DNA from: Alicycliphilus sp.
GTDB taxonomy: Bacteria; Pseudomonadota; Gammaproteobacteria; Burkholderiales; Burkholderiaceae_C
Assembly: GCA_018054745.1 (NCBI GenBank)
Contig: JAGPIX010000014.1
Span: 1 to 35,444, forward strand
DNA length: 35,444 nt
Reading direction: 5' to 3'
This document shows, piece by piece, positions 16,801 through 24,378 of this stretch. The notes beneath the pieces are model-generated. The model worked only from the letters and a program-made list of their open reading frames with translations, searched no databases and was not told the origin of the DNA. The first letter of the stretch is position 1, and each line of letters begins with the position of its first letter. The position numbers and the translations under genes are program-made.

Positions 16801-17347
16801 GGCCGTGAACGTCAGCCCGCGCCAGTTTCGCGATGCCGGCTTCGTGGCCGACGTGCTGCGCGTGCTGGCCGTCACCGGCGCCCCGGCGGCGCAGCTCAAG
16901 CTGGAGCTGACGGAAAGCCTGCTGGTCGAAGACATGGCCAAGACCATCGCCACCATGGAGGCGCTGCGCGCGCATGGCGTGAGTTTTTCGCTGGACGACT
17001 TTGGCACCGGCTATTCCTCGCTCACCTACCTCAAACGCATGCCGCTGGGCCAGCTCAAGATCGACCAGGGCTTTGTGCACGACCTGTTGTCCGACCCGAA
17101 CGACGCCGCCATCGTGCGCACCATCGTCGCGCTGGCCGACAGCCTGGGGCTGGAGGTGATTGCCGAGGGCGTGGAAACCGAGGAACAGCGCCACTGGCTG
17201 GCCCAGGCCGGCTGCCAGGCCTACCAGGGCTATCTATTCAGCAAGCCCTTGCCCGCGCAGGAGGTCGAGCAGCTGATGCAGTCCCATATCAGCGCAAAAA
17301 ACGCCGCTGGCACCGGCGCCGATGGCCTCCTGGCTTATTCCATATAG
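13832..17347 (+). CDS. PAS/GAF sensor diguanylate cyclase-phosphodiesterase (GGDEF-EAL)
   Basis: About 1171 aa (1184 if ATG 13793 is used). Order: PAS (~20-130, with VDDRGFVLRDASGRG), PAS (~135-255), two GAF-like domains (~270-420 and ~430-590), PAS (~600-720; FWNEGAERLYGW), GGDEF (~735-895) and EAL (~905-1150). No membrane segment, so a cytosolic sensor. The cyclase site GGDEF (801-805) and inhibitory site RxxD (R792-D795) are intact. The phosphodiesterase site is intact too: EAL (E933), AVNVSP, LELTES, DDFGTGYSSL, LKIDQ, AEGVETEEQ and QGYLFSKPL. It may therefore make and degrade cyclic di-GMP. None of the possible starts has a strong ribosome binding site. Confidence 0.92.
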   Translation: MTHRPDMAAAGALTFRAMTSAFWDRDLQSDTMRWNDGMERLFGVPLASLPPDGSSWTLRLHPDDAPQVQQSLRQVIAGTAEFWCAQYRFRRQDGSYAWVDDRGFVLRDASGRGLRMVGGMIDISLHWQAGQQYRSLFTEHPQPMWVCDQGSLRLLAVNPAMARHYGYDEQELLGMDMRLLWPQAQRAQADSALAMCSDARAAHTLATAATTWRHARKDGTLMDMEVFVGVTDFDGHPAWQILAHDITERSRIDAELARLSRAQRMRSACSETLLRANTEAELLHAVCAVAVQVGGYRMGWVGLARDDERKRIEPVAHAGGSPEYLAQLRLSWSPDEPGDQGPASICVRSGRTVVLRDMRANPTFDKVAGLLDALEFHSAIYLPLRGAERNLGLLCLYAPEVLEPGAQETQLLEAMAADLAFGLENLRTRAEQQRLQAAIVKVAKAVSAGTGVAFFDHLAQHMADALSAQVACVVRLQPPVDGQSLQAVTLSHISDGVVQPTLEYALSGTPSAQLLTQPLVVIEDRVAQLFPHDPVLARCRVRSYVGRQLTGSDGTPLGMILVMYRKPLRRAHLVDTALQIFAARAAAELQRQADDMRIRQQASLLNKASDAIIVRDLEHRITFWNEGAERLYGWSRAEALGHNAASLLYQDAQCFHQASAQVLRNGEWTGELQQYARDGRAIEVEGRWTLVRSEQGEAEAILAINSNIGQRKASEREIQRLALFDALTGLPNRAHFMQRMGQALAAAQRQRQGGALLFIDLDNFKQLNDTLGHDQGDLLLKSVAQRLNTCVRAMDTVARLGGDEFVVLLEQIGAQPATLAEHANKVGEKILNALSLPYALAGHQYRSTPSIGVALFDDQSTTVGELLKQADLAMYQAKMAGRSTLRFFNPGMQKAVDEHVAFEADLRSALAQQEFSLHYQPQLNARGQILGVEALLRWTQPRRGMVSPAEFIPAAEETGLILPLGRWVLHTACTRLAAWQKQPDLAPLTMAVNVSPRQFRDAGFVADVLRVLAVTGAPAAQLKLELTESLLVEDMAKTIATMEALRAHGVSFSLDDFGTGYSSLTYLKRMPLGQLKIDQGFVHDLLSDPNDAAIVRTIVALADSLGLEVIAEGVETEEQRHWLAQAGCQAYQGYLFSKPLPAQEVEQLMQSHISAKNAAGTGADGLLAYSI

Positions 17348-17362
17348 GTATTCATCAATACA

Positions 17363-17403
17363 TAGTGGTAGTAGTAGAGCCCGCCCTGCGCTGTGGATAA
17401 GCC
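17363..17403 (+). repeat. GTAGTAGTAG/DnaA-box repeat, copy 1
   Basis: TAGTGGTAGTAGTAGAG, then CCGCCCTGCG, then CTGTGGATAAGCC, matching a second copy at 26445-26485 almost base for base. It includes a perfect DnaA-box sequence TGTGGATAA (17392-17400, reverse complement TTATCCACA). It lies in the 221-nt space between the convergent GGDEF/EAL and pagL genes. Confidence 0.75.
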
Positions 17404-17519
17404 TGTTTTCTGTAATGCCCACAGATAGTTAGGATGCTGCCAAGGGTGTGGCTTCAGGCCGGTGCAAGCGCGCCGCGAATCTGGAACAACTTGCGCCAAG
17501 CGCCGCTGGCTGTGGATAA
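17392..17519. promoter_or_regulatory. Two perfect DnaA-box sequences
   Basis: TGTGGATAA occurs exactly at 17392-17400 and again at 17511-17519, both in the same orientation, inside an intergenic region. CCCACAG occurs at 17418 and 17554 as possible half-sites. DnaA binding is inferred from the consensus only. Confidence 0.45.
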
Positions 17520-17568
17520 GCCACCATTTGCCAGCCTTTCATGCACAGCCTTGCCCACAGGAGGCAAG

Positions 17569-18186
17569 TCAAAAATGCCAGGCGTAGCGCAGCTGCAGGA
17601 ATTCCACCCCCGGGTTGGGTTTCTTGATGCCGGCGTTGGAGACATGCTGCAGCCGCAGCAGCAGCTCATGCTGGCGTCGTGCCCCAAAGTTGATGCCGAT
17701 GCCCAGGTGCGAGGCAAAGTTGAAGCGCGTGCTGAACTCTTCCTGTCCCGCCGGGTGGTAGCGTTGATCGGCCAGCGTGGCACCTATGCCGGCCTCCCAG
17801 AACCAGGCAGAGCTGCCGCCATCGGGCCGCAGGCGCAGGGTGGGCGTGACGCCCAGCACGAGGGTGCCGCCATGCCTTGCGGCACCCTTGAAGAACCAGC
17901 GGCTGAGATACAGATCCCAGTGGCCGCGCAGCTCGCCACCCCACAGCGGCATGCGCCATTCGCGCCAGGGCAGGGTCAGACCCAGGGTCAGGGCCTCGGT
18001 GTCGTGCTCCGCTATGGCCCCCTGCAGGTAGATGCTGGGCGCGTGCGACAGATCGGTCATGGCCTGCTGTGCAAAGGCGGGCAGGGCGGCAAGCCAGCCC
18101 GCTGCAACCAGGGCATGCCAATGGCGCTGGCTGGCGCCGCGGGCGCCACGAAAAGGGGAGGGGTGCGGCAGACAAGGATGGAACAT
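17569..18186 (-). CDS. pagL: Lipid A 3-O-deacylase, PagL-like outer-membrane protein
   Basis: 205 aa with an N-terminal hydrophobic signal (HALVAAGWLAALPAFA, cleavage probably after A39) and an amphipathic beta-barrel pattern ending in an aromatic residue (YAWHF). The PagL catalytic site is present: H181 and S183 in LQHVSNAGIKKPNPG, with E195 in GVEF. PagL removes the 3-O acyl chain of lipid A in the outer membrane and alters immune recognition and permeability. The N-region before the hydrophobic core is long, so the true start may be internal. A large inverted repeat lies directly upstream of the start codon. Confidence 0.88.
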   Translation of the reverse strand: MFHPCLPHPSPFRGARGASQRHWHALVAAGWLAALPAFAQQAMTDLSHAPSIYLQGAIAEHDTEALTLGLTLPWREWRMPLWGGELRGHWDLYLSRWFFKGAARHGGTLVLGVTPTLRLRPDGGSSAWFWEAGIGATLADQRYHPAGQEEFSTRFNFASHLGIGINFGARRQHELLLRLQHVSNAGIKKPNPGVEFLQLRYAWHF

Positions 18187-18193
18187 GACGTTT

Positions 18194-18227
18194 ATTCGTT
18201 AGTTTGTGCAGGGCAAATGTAACGAAT
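18194..18227. promoter_or_regulatory. Long inverted repeat upstream of pagL
   Basis: ATTCGTTA (18194-18201) and TAACGAAT (18220-18227) are perfect reverse complements, with TTTG/CAAA as a second inner pair. On the pagL strand the repeat covers about -8 to -41 relative to the ATG, so it could be an operator or an mRNA hairpin near the ribosome binding site. Confidence 0.55.
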
Positions 18228-18296
18228 GTAGACCCCCTCCAACCCTGGGCCTTGTAGGCCAGGGCCGCAGCATGCAGCCCTGGCTGTCGCCGTCTA

Positions 18297-18854
18297 TTAC
18301 TGGCCCATGGATGCGCCAGGGCCAAAGCCATGGTGGTGGCCGTGGCGATGCATGCCCCACCCCTGCTTGGCACCGCGCTGGCCAACCATGCGCGCGCCCT
18401 GGTCGTCGAAGGTCTTTTGCTGCGCCGGCGTCAGCTGGGCGTAGAAGGCCTTCACGGCCTCGCCGCGGCGTTCCATCTCGGCGCCACGCTGGGCGTGCAT
18501 GGCGCGCATGCGGTCTATGCGCTCGGGCGTGGTCAGCTTGTCCATGCCCTGCCAGTCAAGGCGGGCATGGCGCGGCTCGGCATTGGGCTGCATGGACTGC
18601 ACAAAGCCGTTCCAGGCCGGCTCCTGCGCGGGCGTGAGCTGCAGCTTCTGCTTGAAGGCCTCCAGGCGCTGGCCCATGCGTTCCTTCATGAACTGCTGGC
18701 GCTGCTCGGGTGTCATGGCGCGCGGGCGCTGGGCCTGCTCGGCCACCGGGCCGGCACCGGGTGCGGGCTGGGCGAAGGAGGGAGCGGCAATGCCGGCCAG
18801 GGCGGCCACCAGGGCGGTGGCGGCCAGGCGTTGGGTGATACGGAAACGGGTCAT
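18297..18854 (-). CDS. Spy/CpxP-family periplasmic protein (LTxxQ motifs)
   Basis: 185 aa. Signal peptide MTRFRITQRLAATALVAALA ... SFA, then a helical domain with two LTxxQ motifs (LTPAQEPAW and LTPAQQKTF) typical of the Spy/CpxP/CnrX group. These are periplasmic ATP-independent chaperones or envelope-stress and metal sensors. The C-terminus is rich in His, Gly and Met (MHRHGHHHGFGPGASMG), hinting at metal binding. Start at 18854 is supported by AAGGAA 8 nt upstream on the minus strand. No CpxA/CpxR-type genes are adjacent. Confidence 0.88.
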   Translation of the reverse strand: MTRFRITQRLAATALVAALAGIAAPSFAQPAPGAGPVAEQAQRPRAMTPEQRQQFMKERMGQRLEAFKQKLQLTPAQEPAWNGFVQSMQPNAEPRHARLDWQGMDKLTTPERIDRMRAMHAQRGAEMERRGEAVKAFYAQLTPAQQKTFDDQGARMVGQRGAKQGWGMHRHGHHHGFGPGASMGQ

Positions 18855-18989
18855 GGTGAATTCCTTTCTTGCGTGACCAAAACCATGGACGCCAGTGTCC
18901 GGCGCCCGTGTAACGCCACCATGTGGGAACACTGCGCCTGTGTAAAGTTCTGCCAGGCCGTGCCGCGCATCTGCAGCATTTTTATGAAG

Positions 18990-19038
18990 AAAATAGGGCT
19001 TTTGCGCTTTACCATCAAGCGTTGACAGCTATCAAATC
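18990..19038 (+). repeat. Dispersed intergenic repeat, copy E
   Basis: AAAATAGGGCTTTTGCGCTT, then ACCATCAAGCGTTGACAGCT, then ATCAAATC. It ends 13 nt before the GTG start of rdgC, so it makes up much of the rdgC leader. Confidence 0.8.
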
Positions 19039-19051
19039 AGGAATAACCCAA

Positions 19052-20020
19052 GTGTTCAAGAACCTCATCGTGTACCGCATTGCCCCGGGCTGGCAGGCGG
19101 ATCTGACCCAGCTGGAGGAGGCCCTGGCCAAGACCCCGTTCCAGGAATGTGGCGCCACGCAGGAAAAGGCCGTTGGCTGGGTGCCGCCGCGCGGCGATGC
19201 CCACGGCCCGCTGGCCGAGAGCGTGGGCGGGCAATGGATGCTGCGCTTCATGGCCGAATCCAAGATGCTGCCGGCCACGGTGCTGGCACGCAAGGTCAAG
19301 GAGAAGGCCGCGCTCATCGAGCAGCAGACCGGCCGCAAGCCCGGCAAGAAGGAGGCCAAGGAGCTCAAGGACGAGGCCAGGCTGGACCTGCTGCCCATGG
19401 CCTTCACCAAGCAGGGCTCGACCTGGGTGTGGATAGACCGCGAGGCCGGCCTGCTGATGCTGGACACCGGCGCCCAGGGCCGCGCTGACGAGATCACCAG
19501 CCTGCTGGTGGAGCAGCTGCCCGGCCTGTCGCTGGCGCTGCTGGACACCCAGACCAGCCCCCAGGCCGCCATGGCCCACTGGCTCAAGAGCCAGGAGCCG
19601 CCGGCGGGCTTTTCCATAGACCGCGAATGCGAACTGAAGAGCGCCGGCGAGGACAAGGCCGTGGTCCGCTACGCGCGCCACCCGCTGGACATCGAGGAGG
19701 TGCAGGCGCATATCGAGGCCGGCAAGCTGCCCACCAAACTGGCCATGAGCTGGGACGACCGCGTCAGCTTTGTGCTCACCGAGGGCCTGCAGCTGAAGAA
19801 AATCGCCTTCCAGGACACCGTTTTCGAGGGTCAGAAGCAGGACGATGCCGGCTTTGACGCCGACGTGGCGATTGCCACGGGCGAACTCTCCAAGCTCATC
19901 CCCGACCTGATCCTGGCCCTGGGCGGGGAAGGGCGCGGCGAGATCGGCGGGGCAGCCCCGGCCGTGAACAACTCGCTGCACGCCCCGACCAGCGGCCCGG
20001 ACGACGACGCGCCGTTCTGA
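19052..20020 (+). CDS. rdgC: Recombination-associated protein RdgC
   Basis: 322 aa, full length for RdgC, a ring-shaped DNA-binding protein that modulates RecA and is nucleoid-associated. The N-terminus FKNLIVYRIAP is diagnostic. Other landmarks are FQECGATQEKAVGWVPPRG, MLPATVLARKVKEK and GKKEAKELKDEA. GTG 19052 is taken as start because it gives the family's usual MFKNL beginning, with AGGA about 9 nt upstream; upstream in-frame ATGs lie in the repeat. A strong hairpin (20033-20060) separates it from the convergent dctA. Confidence 0.94.
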   Translation: MFKNLIVYRIAPGWQADLTQLEEALAKTPFQECGATQEKAVGWVPPRGDAHGPLAESVGGQWMLRFMAESKMLPATVLARKVKEKAALIEQQTGRKPGKKEAKELKDEARLDLLPMAFTKQGSTWVWIDREAGLLMLDTGAQGRADEITSLLVEQLPGLSLALLDTQTSPQAAMAHWLKSQEPPAGFSIDRECELKSAGEDKAVVRYARHPLDIEEVQAHIEAGKLPTKLAMSWDDRVSFVLTEGLQLKKIAFQDTVFEGQKQDDAGFDADVAIATGELSKLIPDLILALGGEGRGEIGGAAPAVNNSLHAPTSGPDDDAPF

Positions 20021-20032
20021 GGCCGCAAATGA

Positions 20033-20060
20033 CAACGGCCCAGGCGAACCTGGGCCGTTG
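20033..20060. terminator. Hairpin between convergent rdgC and dctA
   Basis: CAACGGCCCAGG and CCTGGGCCGTTG form a perfect 12-bp stem around a CGAA tetraloop. There is little T-tract on either side. The position between two convergent stop codons supports a bidirectional terminator. Confidence 0.75.
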
Positions 20061-20076
20061 CTTCAAGCGCGAAGGC

Positions 20077-21399
20077 TTAACCCGCCAGCGTTTCCTTCAT
20101 CGGGGCCGCGGCTTCGCCGTCCAGCGCCGCATGCAGGCGCTGGTAATCCAGCCCGTTCTCCCAGCGCGAGACGACCACCGTGGCCACGGCGTTGCCAACG
20201 AAGTTGGTGAGAGAGCGGCATTCGCTCATGAAGCGGTCCACGCCGAGGATCAGCGCCATGCCGGCCACCGGCACCTCGGGCACCACGGCCAGGGTGGCGG
20301 CCAGGGTGATGAAGCCCGCGCCGGTGACGCCGGCCGCACCCTTGGACGACAGCATGGCCACCAGCAACAGGGCCAGTTGCTGGCCCAGGCTCAGGTCGAT
20401 GTCGGTGGCCTGGGCGATGAACAGCGCGGCCAGCGTCATGTAGATGTTGGTGCCGTCCAGGTTGAAGGAGTAGCCCGTGGGCACCACCAGACCAACCACC
20501 GATTTGCTACAACCGGCCTTCTCCATCTTTTCCATCAGCGAGGGCAGGGCGGATTCGGACGAAGACGTGCCCAGCACCAGCAGCAGTTCGGCCTTCAGGT
20601 AGCGCATCAGCTTGACCACGGAGAAGCCGCACAGCCGCGCCACCGCGCCCAGGATGATGAGCACGAAGACCAGCGAGGTCAGGTAGAAGGTGGCCACCAG
20701 CTCGGCCAGGTTGACGAGCGAGCCCAGGCCAAACTTGCCGATGGTGAAGGCCATGGCGCCAAACGCACCGATCGGGGCGGCCTTCATGACGATGTTCACC
20801 AGCTTGAACACCGGCTTGGTCAGCGCCTCGAAGAAGTTCAGGGCCGGCTTTCCGGCGTCGCCCGCCATGGCCAGGGCCACGCCGAACAGCACGGCCACGA
20901 ACAGCACCTGCAGGATGTTGTCGCCGACGAAGGGGCTGACCAGGGTCTTGGGGATGATGTCCATGGCAAAGCCGACCAGGCTCAGGTCATGCGACTTGGC
21001 GACGAAGCTGTCCACCGCCTTGGTGTCCAGATCCGCCACGCGGATGTGCATGCCGGCGCCGGGCTGCAGCACGTTCGCCACCACCATGCCGACGATCAGC
21101 GCCAGGGTGGAGAAGCACAAAAAGTAGGCCATGGCCTTGCCGAACACGCGGCCCACGGTGCGAAGGTGCGTCATGCCGGCGATGCCGGTGACTATGGTCA
21201 GGAAGATCACCGGGGCGATGACCATCTTCACCAGCTTGATGAAGGCGTCGCCCAGCGGCTTGAATTGCGCGCCGTACTGCGGCTCGAAATGCCCCAGCAG
21301 CACGCCCAGCACAATGGCCAGCACCACCTGGAAATACAGCTGGCGGTAAAAGGGCAGGCGCTCGGGCGCGGCGGTGTCTTGCAGGGGAATGGCGTGCAT
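20077..21399 (-). CDS. dctA: C4-dicarboxylate:cation symporter DctA
   Basis: 440 aa, DAACS/SLC1 family inner-membrane symporter for succinate, fumarate and malate with cations. Landmarks: [21 protein letters not shown], the serine-rich re-entrant loop [40 protein letters not shown] and [23 protein letters not shown]. These correspond to hairpins HP1/HP2 and the TM7 and TM8 binding-site segments of the family. Start at ATG 21399 gives MHAIPLQDT. It is divergent from a DctB-like sensor kinase, with 146 nt between them, and expression is probably controlled by that system. Confidence 0.96.
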   Translation of the reverse strand: MHAIPLQDTAAPERLPFYRQLYFQVVLAIVLGVLLGHFEPQYGAQFKPLGDAFIKLVKMVIAPVIFLTIVTGIAGMTHLRTVGRVFGKAMAYFLCFSTLALIVGMVVANVLQPGAGMHIRVADLDTKAVDSFVAKSHDLSLVGFAMDIIPKTLVSPFVGDNILQVLFVAVLFGVALAMAGDAGKPALNFFEALTKPVFKLVNIVMKAAPIGAFGAMAFTIGKFGLGSLVNLAELVATFYLTSLVFVLIILGAVARLCGFSVVKLMRYLKAELLLVLGTSSSESALPSLMEKMEKAGCSKSVVGLVVPTGYSFNLDGTNIYMTLAALFIAQATDIDLSLGQQLALLLVAMLSSKGAAGVTGAGFITLAATLAVVPEVPVAGMALILGVDRFMSECRSLTNFVGNAVATVVVSRWENGLDYQRLHAALDGEAAAPMKETLAG

Positions 21400-21545
21400 G
21401 GCGGGTCTTTCGTGGGCCAGAAAATGACGCGCTCGCATGGCGCATCCTGGGGCTGGATTGGACATCGCCAGCTTTTTTTTGCCGATAACCTATTGGTATT
21501 AGGCGGCGCACCCCGCGCCGGCCCAAGCGCGCACACTCCAGGCCC

Positions 21546-24215
21546 ATGAACCAACGCCGCCAACTGCTGTGGACCGTGCTCGTCGTGCTGGCCGGCATGG
21601 CGCTGTGCATGCTGCTGGTCGGCCAGATCGTGCAGCGGCGCGCGCTCAATGAGGAAAGCCAGGATGTGCAGCGCCGGCTGTCGCTCTACGCCCAGGCCCT
21701 GGTGCAGCGCATAGACCGCTTTCGCACCCTGCCCGAGGTGCTGGCGCTGGACAGCGAGCTGCGCACCGCGCTGGCGCAACCGCTCACGCCGGCGGCGGTG
21801 CAGGCGCTGAACCACAAGCTGGAACAGGCCAACGGCGCCAGCCAGTCCTCCACGCTGACCCTGATTGCCCGCGACGGCCTGGCGCTGGCCGCCAGCAACT
21901 GGCGCGACGCGCACAGCAACGTCGGCGAGAACTACCACTTCCGCCCCTATGTGCAGCAGGCGCTGCAGCACGGCCAGGGGCGCTTCTACGGCATAGGCCT
22001 GACCACGGGGGAGCCGGGCTACTTCCTGTCCACCGCCATCCGCGACGCGCAGGGGCGCGCCCTGGGCCTGGTGGCCGTGAAGATCGTCTTCACCGAGCTG
22101 GAGCGTGAGTGGCGCAATGGGCCCGACATCGTGCTCGCCTCGGACACCCATGGCGTGGTCTTCCTGGCCAGCCGCGACGCCTGGCGCTACCGGCTGCTCA
22201 ACCCGCTCACGGCGCAGGACCGCGGCGAGCTGGCCGCCACGCGCCAATATGCCGACCAGCCTCTGGCGCCCTTGCTGTACCGCAGCGAGCGCCCGGTAGC
22301 CGGCGGCGGCGTGGTGGTGCGCCTGCAAGACCCCGCCGAGCACCGGCCGCTGCTGTGGCAGACCCTGGAGCTACCCGGCAGCGACTGGAGGCTGCACCTG
22401 CTGCACGACACCCGCGCCGTGGCCAGCGCCGGCCGCTGGGCCGCCGTGGCCGCTGGCGGCCTGTGGCTGGCCCTGGCGCTGCTGGTGCTGATCCTGCGCC
22501 AGCGCCGGCGCCTGGCCCTGCTGCGCCAACGCAGCCGCCAGGAGCTGGAGACCGTCCTGCAACAACACGCCCAGGAGCTGCGCACCGCCCAGGGCGCCAT
22601 CGTGCAGGCCGCACGCCAGGCCGACACCGGCCTGTCACGCAGCCTGCAGCACCTGCCGCAGGGCGTGGTGGTGGTGGACAAGGAGCTGAACCTGGTGGCC
22701 TGGAACTCGCGCTACGTCGAGCTGTTTCGCTTCCCTGCGGAGCTGGTGCGCGTGGGCGCCCCGATAGAGGCCCTGCTGCGCTACAACGCGCGCCGCGGCC
22801 TGCTTGGGCCGCCGCCGGCCGACGACGCCGTGCAGCGGCGCCTGCGCCACCTGCGCGAGGGCACGCCCTACCTGCACGAAAGCTCCAAGAGCGACGGCCA
22901 GGTGCTGGAGATTCGCGGCAACCCGCTGCCCGAGGGCGGCTTTGTCACCAGCTATGCCGACATCACCAGCTACAAGAACGCCGCGCGCGAGCTGCGCTCG
23001 CTGGCCGACGCGCTGGAGCTGCGCATCGCCGAGCGCACGCGCGACCTGGACGCCGCCCGGCGCGAAGCCGTGGAGGCCAATCGCTACAAGACGCGCTTCG
23101 TCGCCGCCGCCGTGCACGACCTGCTGCAGCCGCTGAACGCGGCGCGCATGTTCAGCTCGCTGTTGCGCGGCCATGCGCTGGACGAGGCCGGGCGCCAGGT
23201 GGCCGACAGCATTGACGGCGCGCTGGCCGCGCAGGACGGCATCCTGGCCAGCCTGCTGGACATCTCGCGCATGGAGTCGGGCCAGCTGGAGGTGCGCCTG
23301 CGCGACTTCGCGCTCGGGCCGCTGCTGCAGGTGGTGCAGCACAACTTCGGCATCATCGCCAAGAGCCGCGGCCTGCGCCTGGACTGCGTGGGCTCGCGCT
23401 ACACGGTGCGCAGCGACGAGGCGCTCTTGCGCCGCATCTTGCAAAACCTGCTCTCCAATGCCATCCGCTACACGCCCGGCGGCAAGGTGCTGATCGGCTG
23501 CCGGCGCCATGGCGATCAGCTGCGCATCGAGGTGCACGACCAGGGCCCAGGCATACCCGAGAGCCTGCAGCGCGAGATCTTCGAGGAGTTCCGCCGCCTG
23601 GGCGAGGGCCATGACGATGACCGCGGCGCCGGCCTGGGCCTGGCCATCGTCGAGCGCCTGGGCCGGCTGCTGGGCCATGAGATCGGCCTGCGCTCGGAGC
23701 TCGGGCGCGGCAGCATGTTCTGGGTCAGCGTGCCCATCGTGGCCACCGTGGGCGCCGCGCCATCGCTGGCGCCCACCGAGAGCGAGCCCGCACAGGATCA
23801 ACCCCTGCAAGGCACCACGGCCTGGTATGTGGACGACGACGCCCCCAGCTGCGCCGCCACCGGCGCGCTTTTGCAGCGCTGGGGCTGCGACGTGCCCCTG
23901 GCCGGCGGCCCGCAGGCGGCGCTGGATCTGGCGGCGCCCGGCAACGCGCCGCGCCTGGTGCTGCTGGACGTGCGCATGGGCGCCTTCCACGGCCCGGATC
24001 TGTACGGCGACCTGTGCGCGCGCTGGCAGCAGCACCCCCTGGTGGTGCTGGTCACGGCCGAGCGCGATACCGCCCTGCGCCGCCAGGCCGCCGAGCGCGG
24101 CTGGGGCTTTCTGCTCAAGCCCGTGCGCCCATCGGCGCTGCGCGCACTCATCAGCCAGATGCTGCTGCGCCAAAGCGAGGCCGAACCGAGCGACACAGGA
24201 AAACTACAAAATTAG
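21546..24215 (+). CDS. DctB-like hybrid sensor histidine kinase
   Basis: 889 aa. TM1 (~9-28), a periplasmic double-Cache/DctB-like sensor (~29-300; NYHFRPYVQQALQHGQGRFYGIG, PGYFLSTAIRDAQGRALG), TM2 (~303-322), coiled coil, PAS (~370-475), HisKA with H524 (VHDLLQPLN) and HATPase (N-box NLLSNAIRYTP, DQGPGIP, GAGLGLAIVERL). A C-terminal receiver has D808 (LLDVRM) and K858 (LLKPV). It likely senses C4-dicarboxylates in the periplasm and signals through H524 to D808 and/or to the LuxR-type regulator encoded next. The last four codons (KLQN) and the TAG come from dispersed-repeat copy F. The receiver lies on the same chain as the kinase, unlike classical DctB. Confidence 0.92.
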   Translation: MNQRRQLLWTVLVVLAGMALCMLLVGQIVQRRALNEESQDVQRRLSLYAQALVQRIDRFRTLPEVLALDSELRTALAQPLTPAAVQALNHKLEQANGASQSSTLTLIARDGLALAASNWRDAHSNVGENYHFRPYVQQALQHGQGRFYGIGLTTGEPGYFLSTAIRDAQGRALGLVAVKIVFTELEREWRNGPDIVLASDTHGVVFLASRDAWRYRLLNPLTAQDRGELAATRQYADQPLAPLLYRSERPVAGGGVVVRLQDPAEHRPLLWQTLELPGSDWRLHLLHDTRAVASAGRWAAVAAGGLWLALALLVLILRQRRRLALLRQRSRQELETVLQQHAQELRTAQGAIVQAARQADTGLSRSLQHLPQGVVVVDKELNLVAWNSRYVELFRFPAELVRVGAPIEALLRYNARRGLLGPPPADDAVQRRLRHLREGTPYLHESSKSDGQVLEIRGNPLPEGGFVTSYADITSYKNAARELRSLADALELRIAERTRDLDAARREAVEANRYKTRFVAAAVHDLLQPLNAARMFSSLLRGHALDEAGRQVADSIDGALAAQDGILASLLDISRMESGQLEVRLRDFALGPLLQVVQHNFGIIAKSRGLRLDCVGSRYTVRSDEALLRRILQNLLSNAIRYTPGGKVLIGCRRHGDQLRIEVHDQGPGIPESLQREIFEEFRRLGEGHDDDRGAGLGLAIVERLGRLLGHEIGLRSELGRGSMFWVSVPIVATVGAAPSLAPTESEPAQDQPLQGTTAWYVDDDAPSCAATGALLQRWGCDVPLAGGPQAALDLAAPGNAPRLVLLDVRMGAFHGPDLYGDLCARWQQHPLVVLVTAERDTALRRQAAERGWGFLLKPVRPSALRALISQMLLRQSEAEPSDTGKLQN

Positions 24216-24257
24216 TAGCTGCCAGCGCTTTACCAACATTAGGTAAAGCCATATTTT
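24204..24257 (-). repeat. Dispersed intergenic repeat, copy F
   Basis: Minus-strand copy: AAAATATGGCTTTACC, then GGTAAAGCGCTGGCAGCT, then ACTAATTTTGTAG. Its outer end provides the last codons and stop (24213-24215) of the histidine kinase gene. Confidence 0.8.
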
Positions 24258-24324
24258 GTTGGATACTGGCGCGACCAAAGCCAGGGCCGCCGTGCAAGGG
24301 CCGCCCCGCCGCACTGAGCAAAGT

Positions 24325-24363
24325 CCCCCTTCCCGTAGCGCGCAGCGCGTAGAGGGAAGGGGG
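24325..24363. terminator. Strong palindrome between kinase and response-regulator genes
   Basis: CCCCCTTCCC (24325-24334) pairs perfectly with GGGAAGGGGG (24354-24363); a second CGCGC/GCGCG dyad lies in the loop. It is located between two convergent genes and could stop both transcripts, or be a separate REP-like element. Confidence 0.55.
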
Positions 24364-24378
24364 AAGCGGCGCAGCTGC

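Noticed and set aside
20029..21549. 506-aa plus-strand ORF antisense to dctA
   Set aside because: Shadow of dctA, no motif; dctA is unambiguous.
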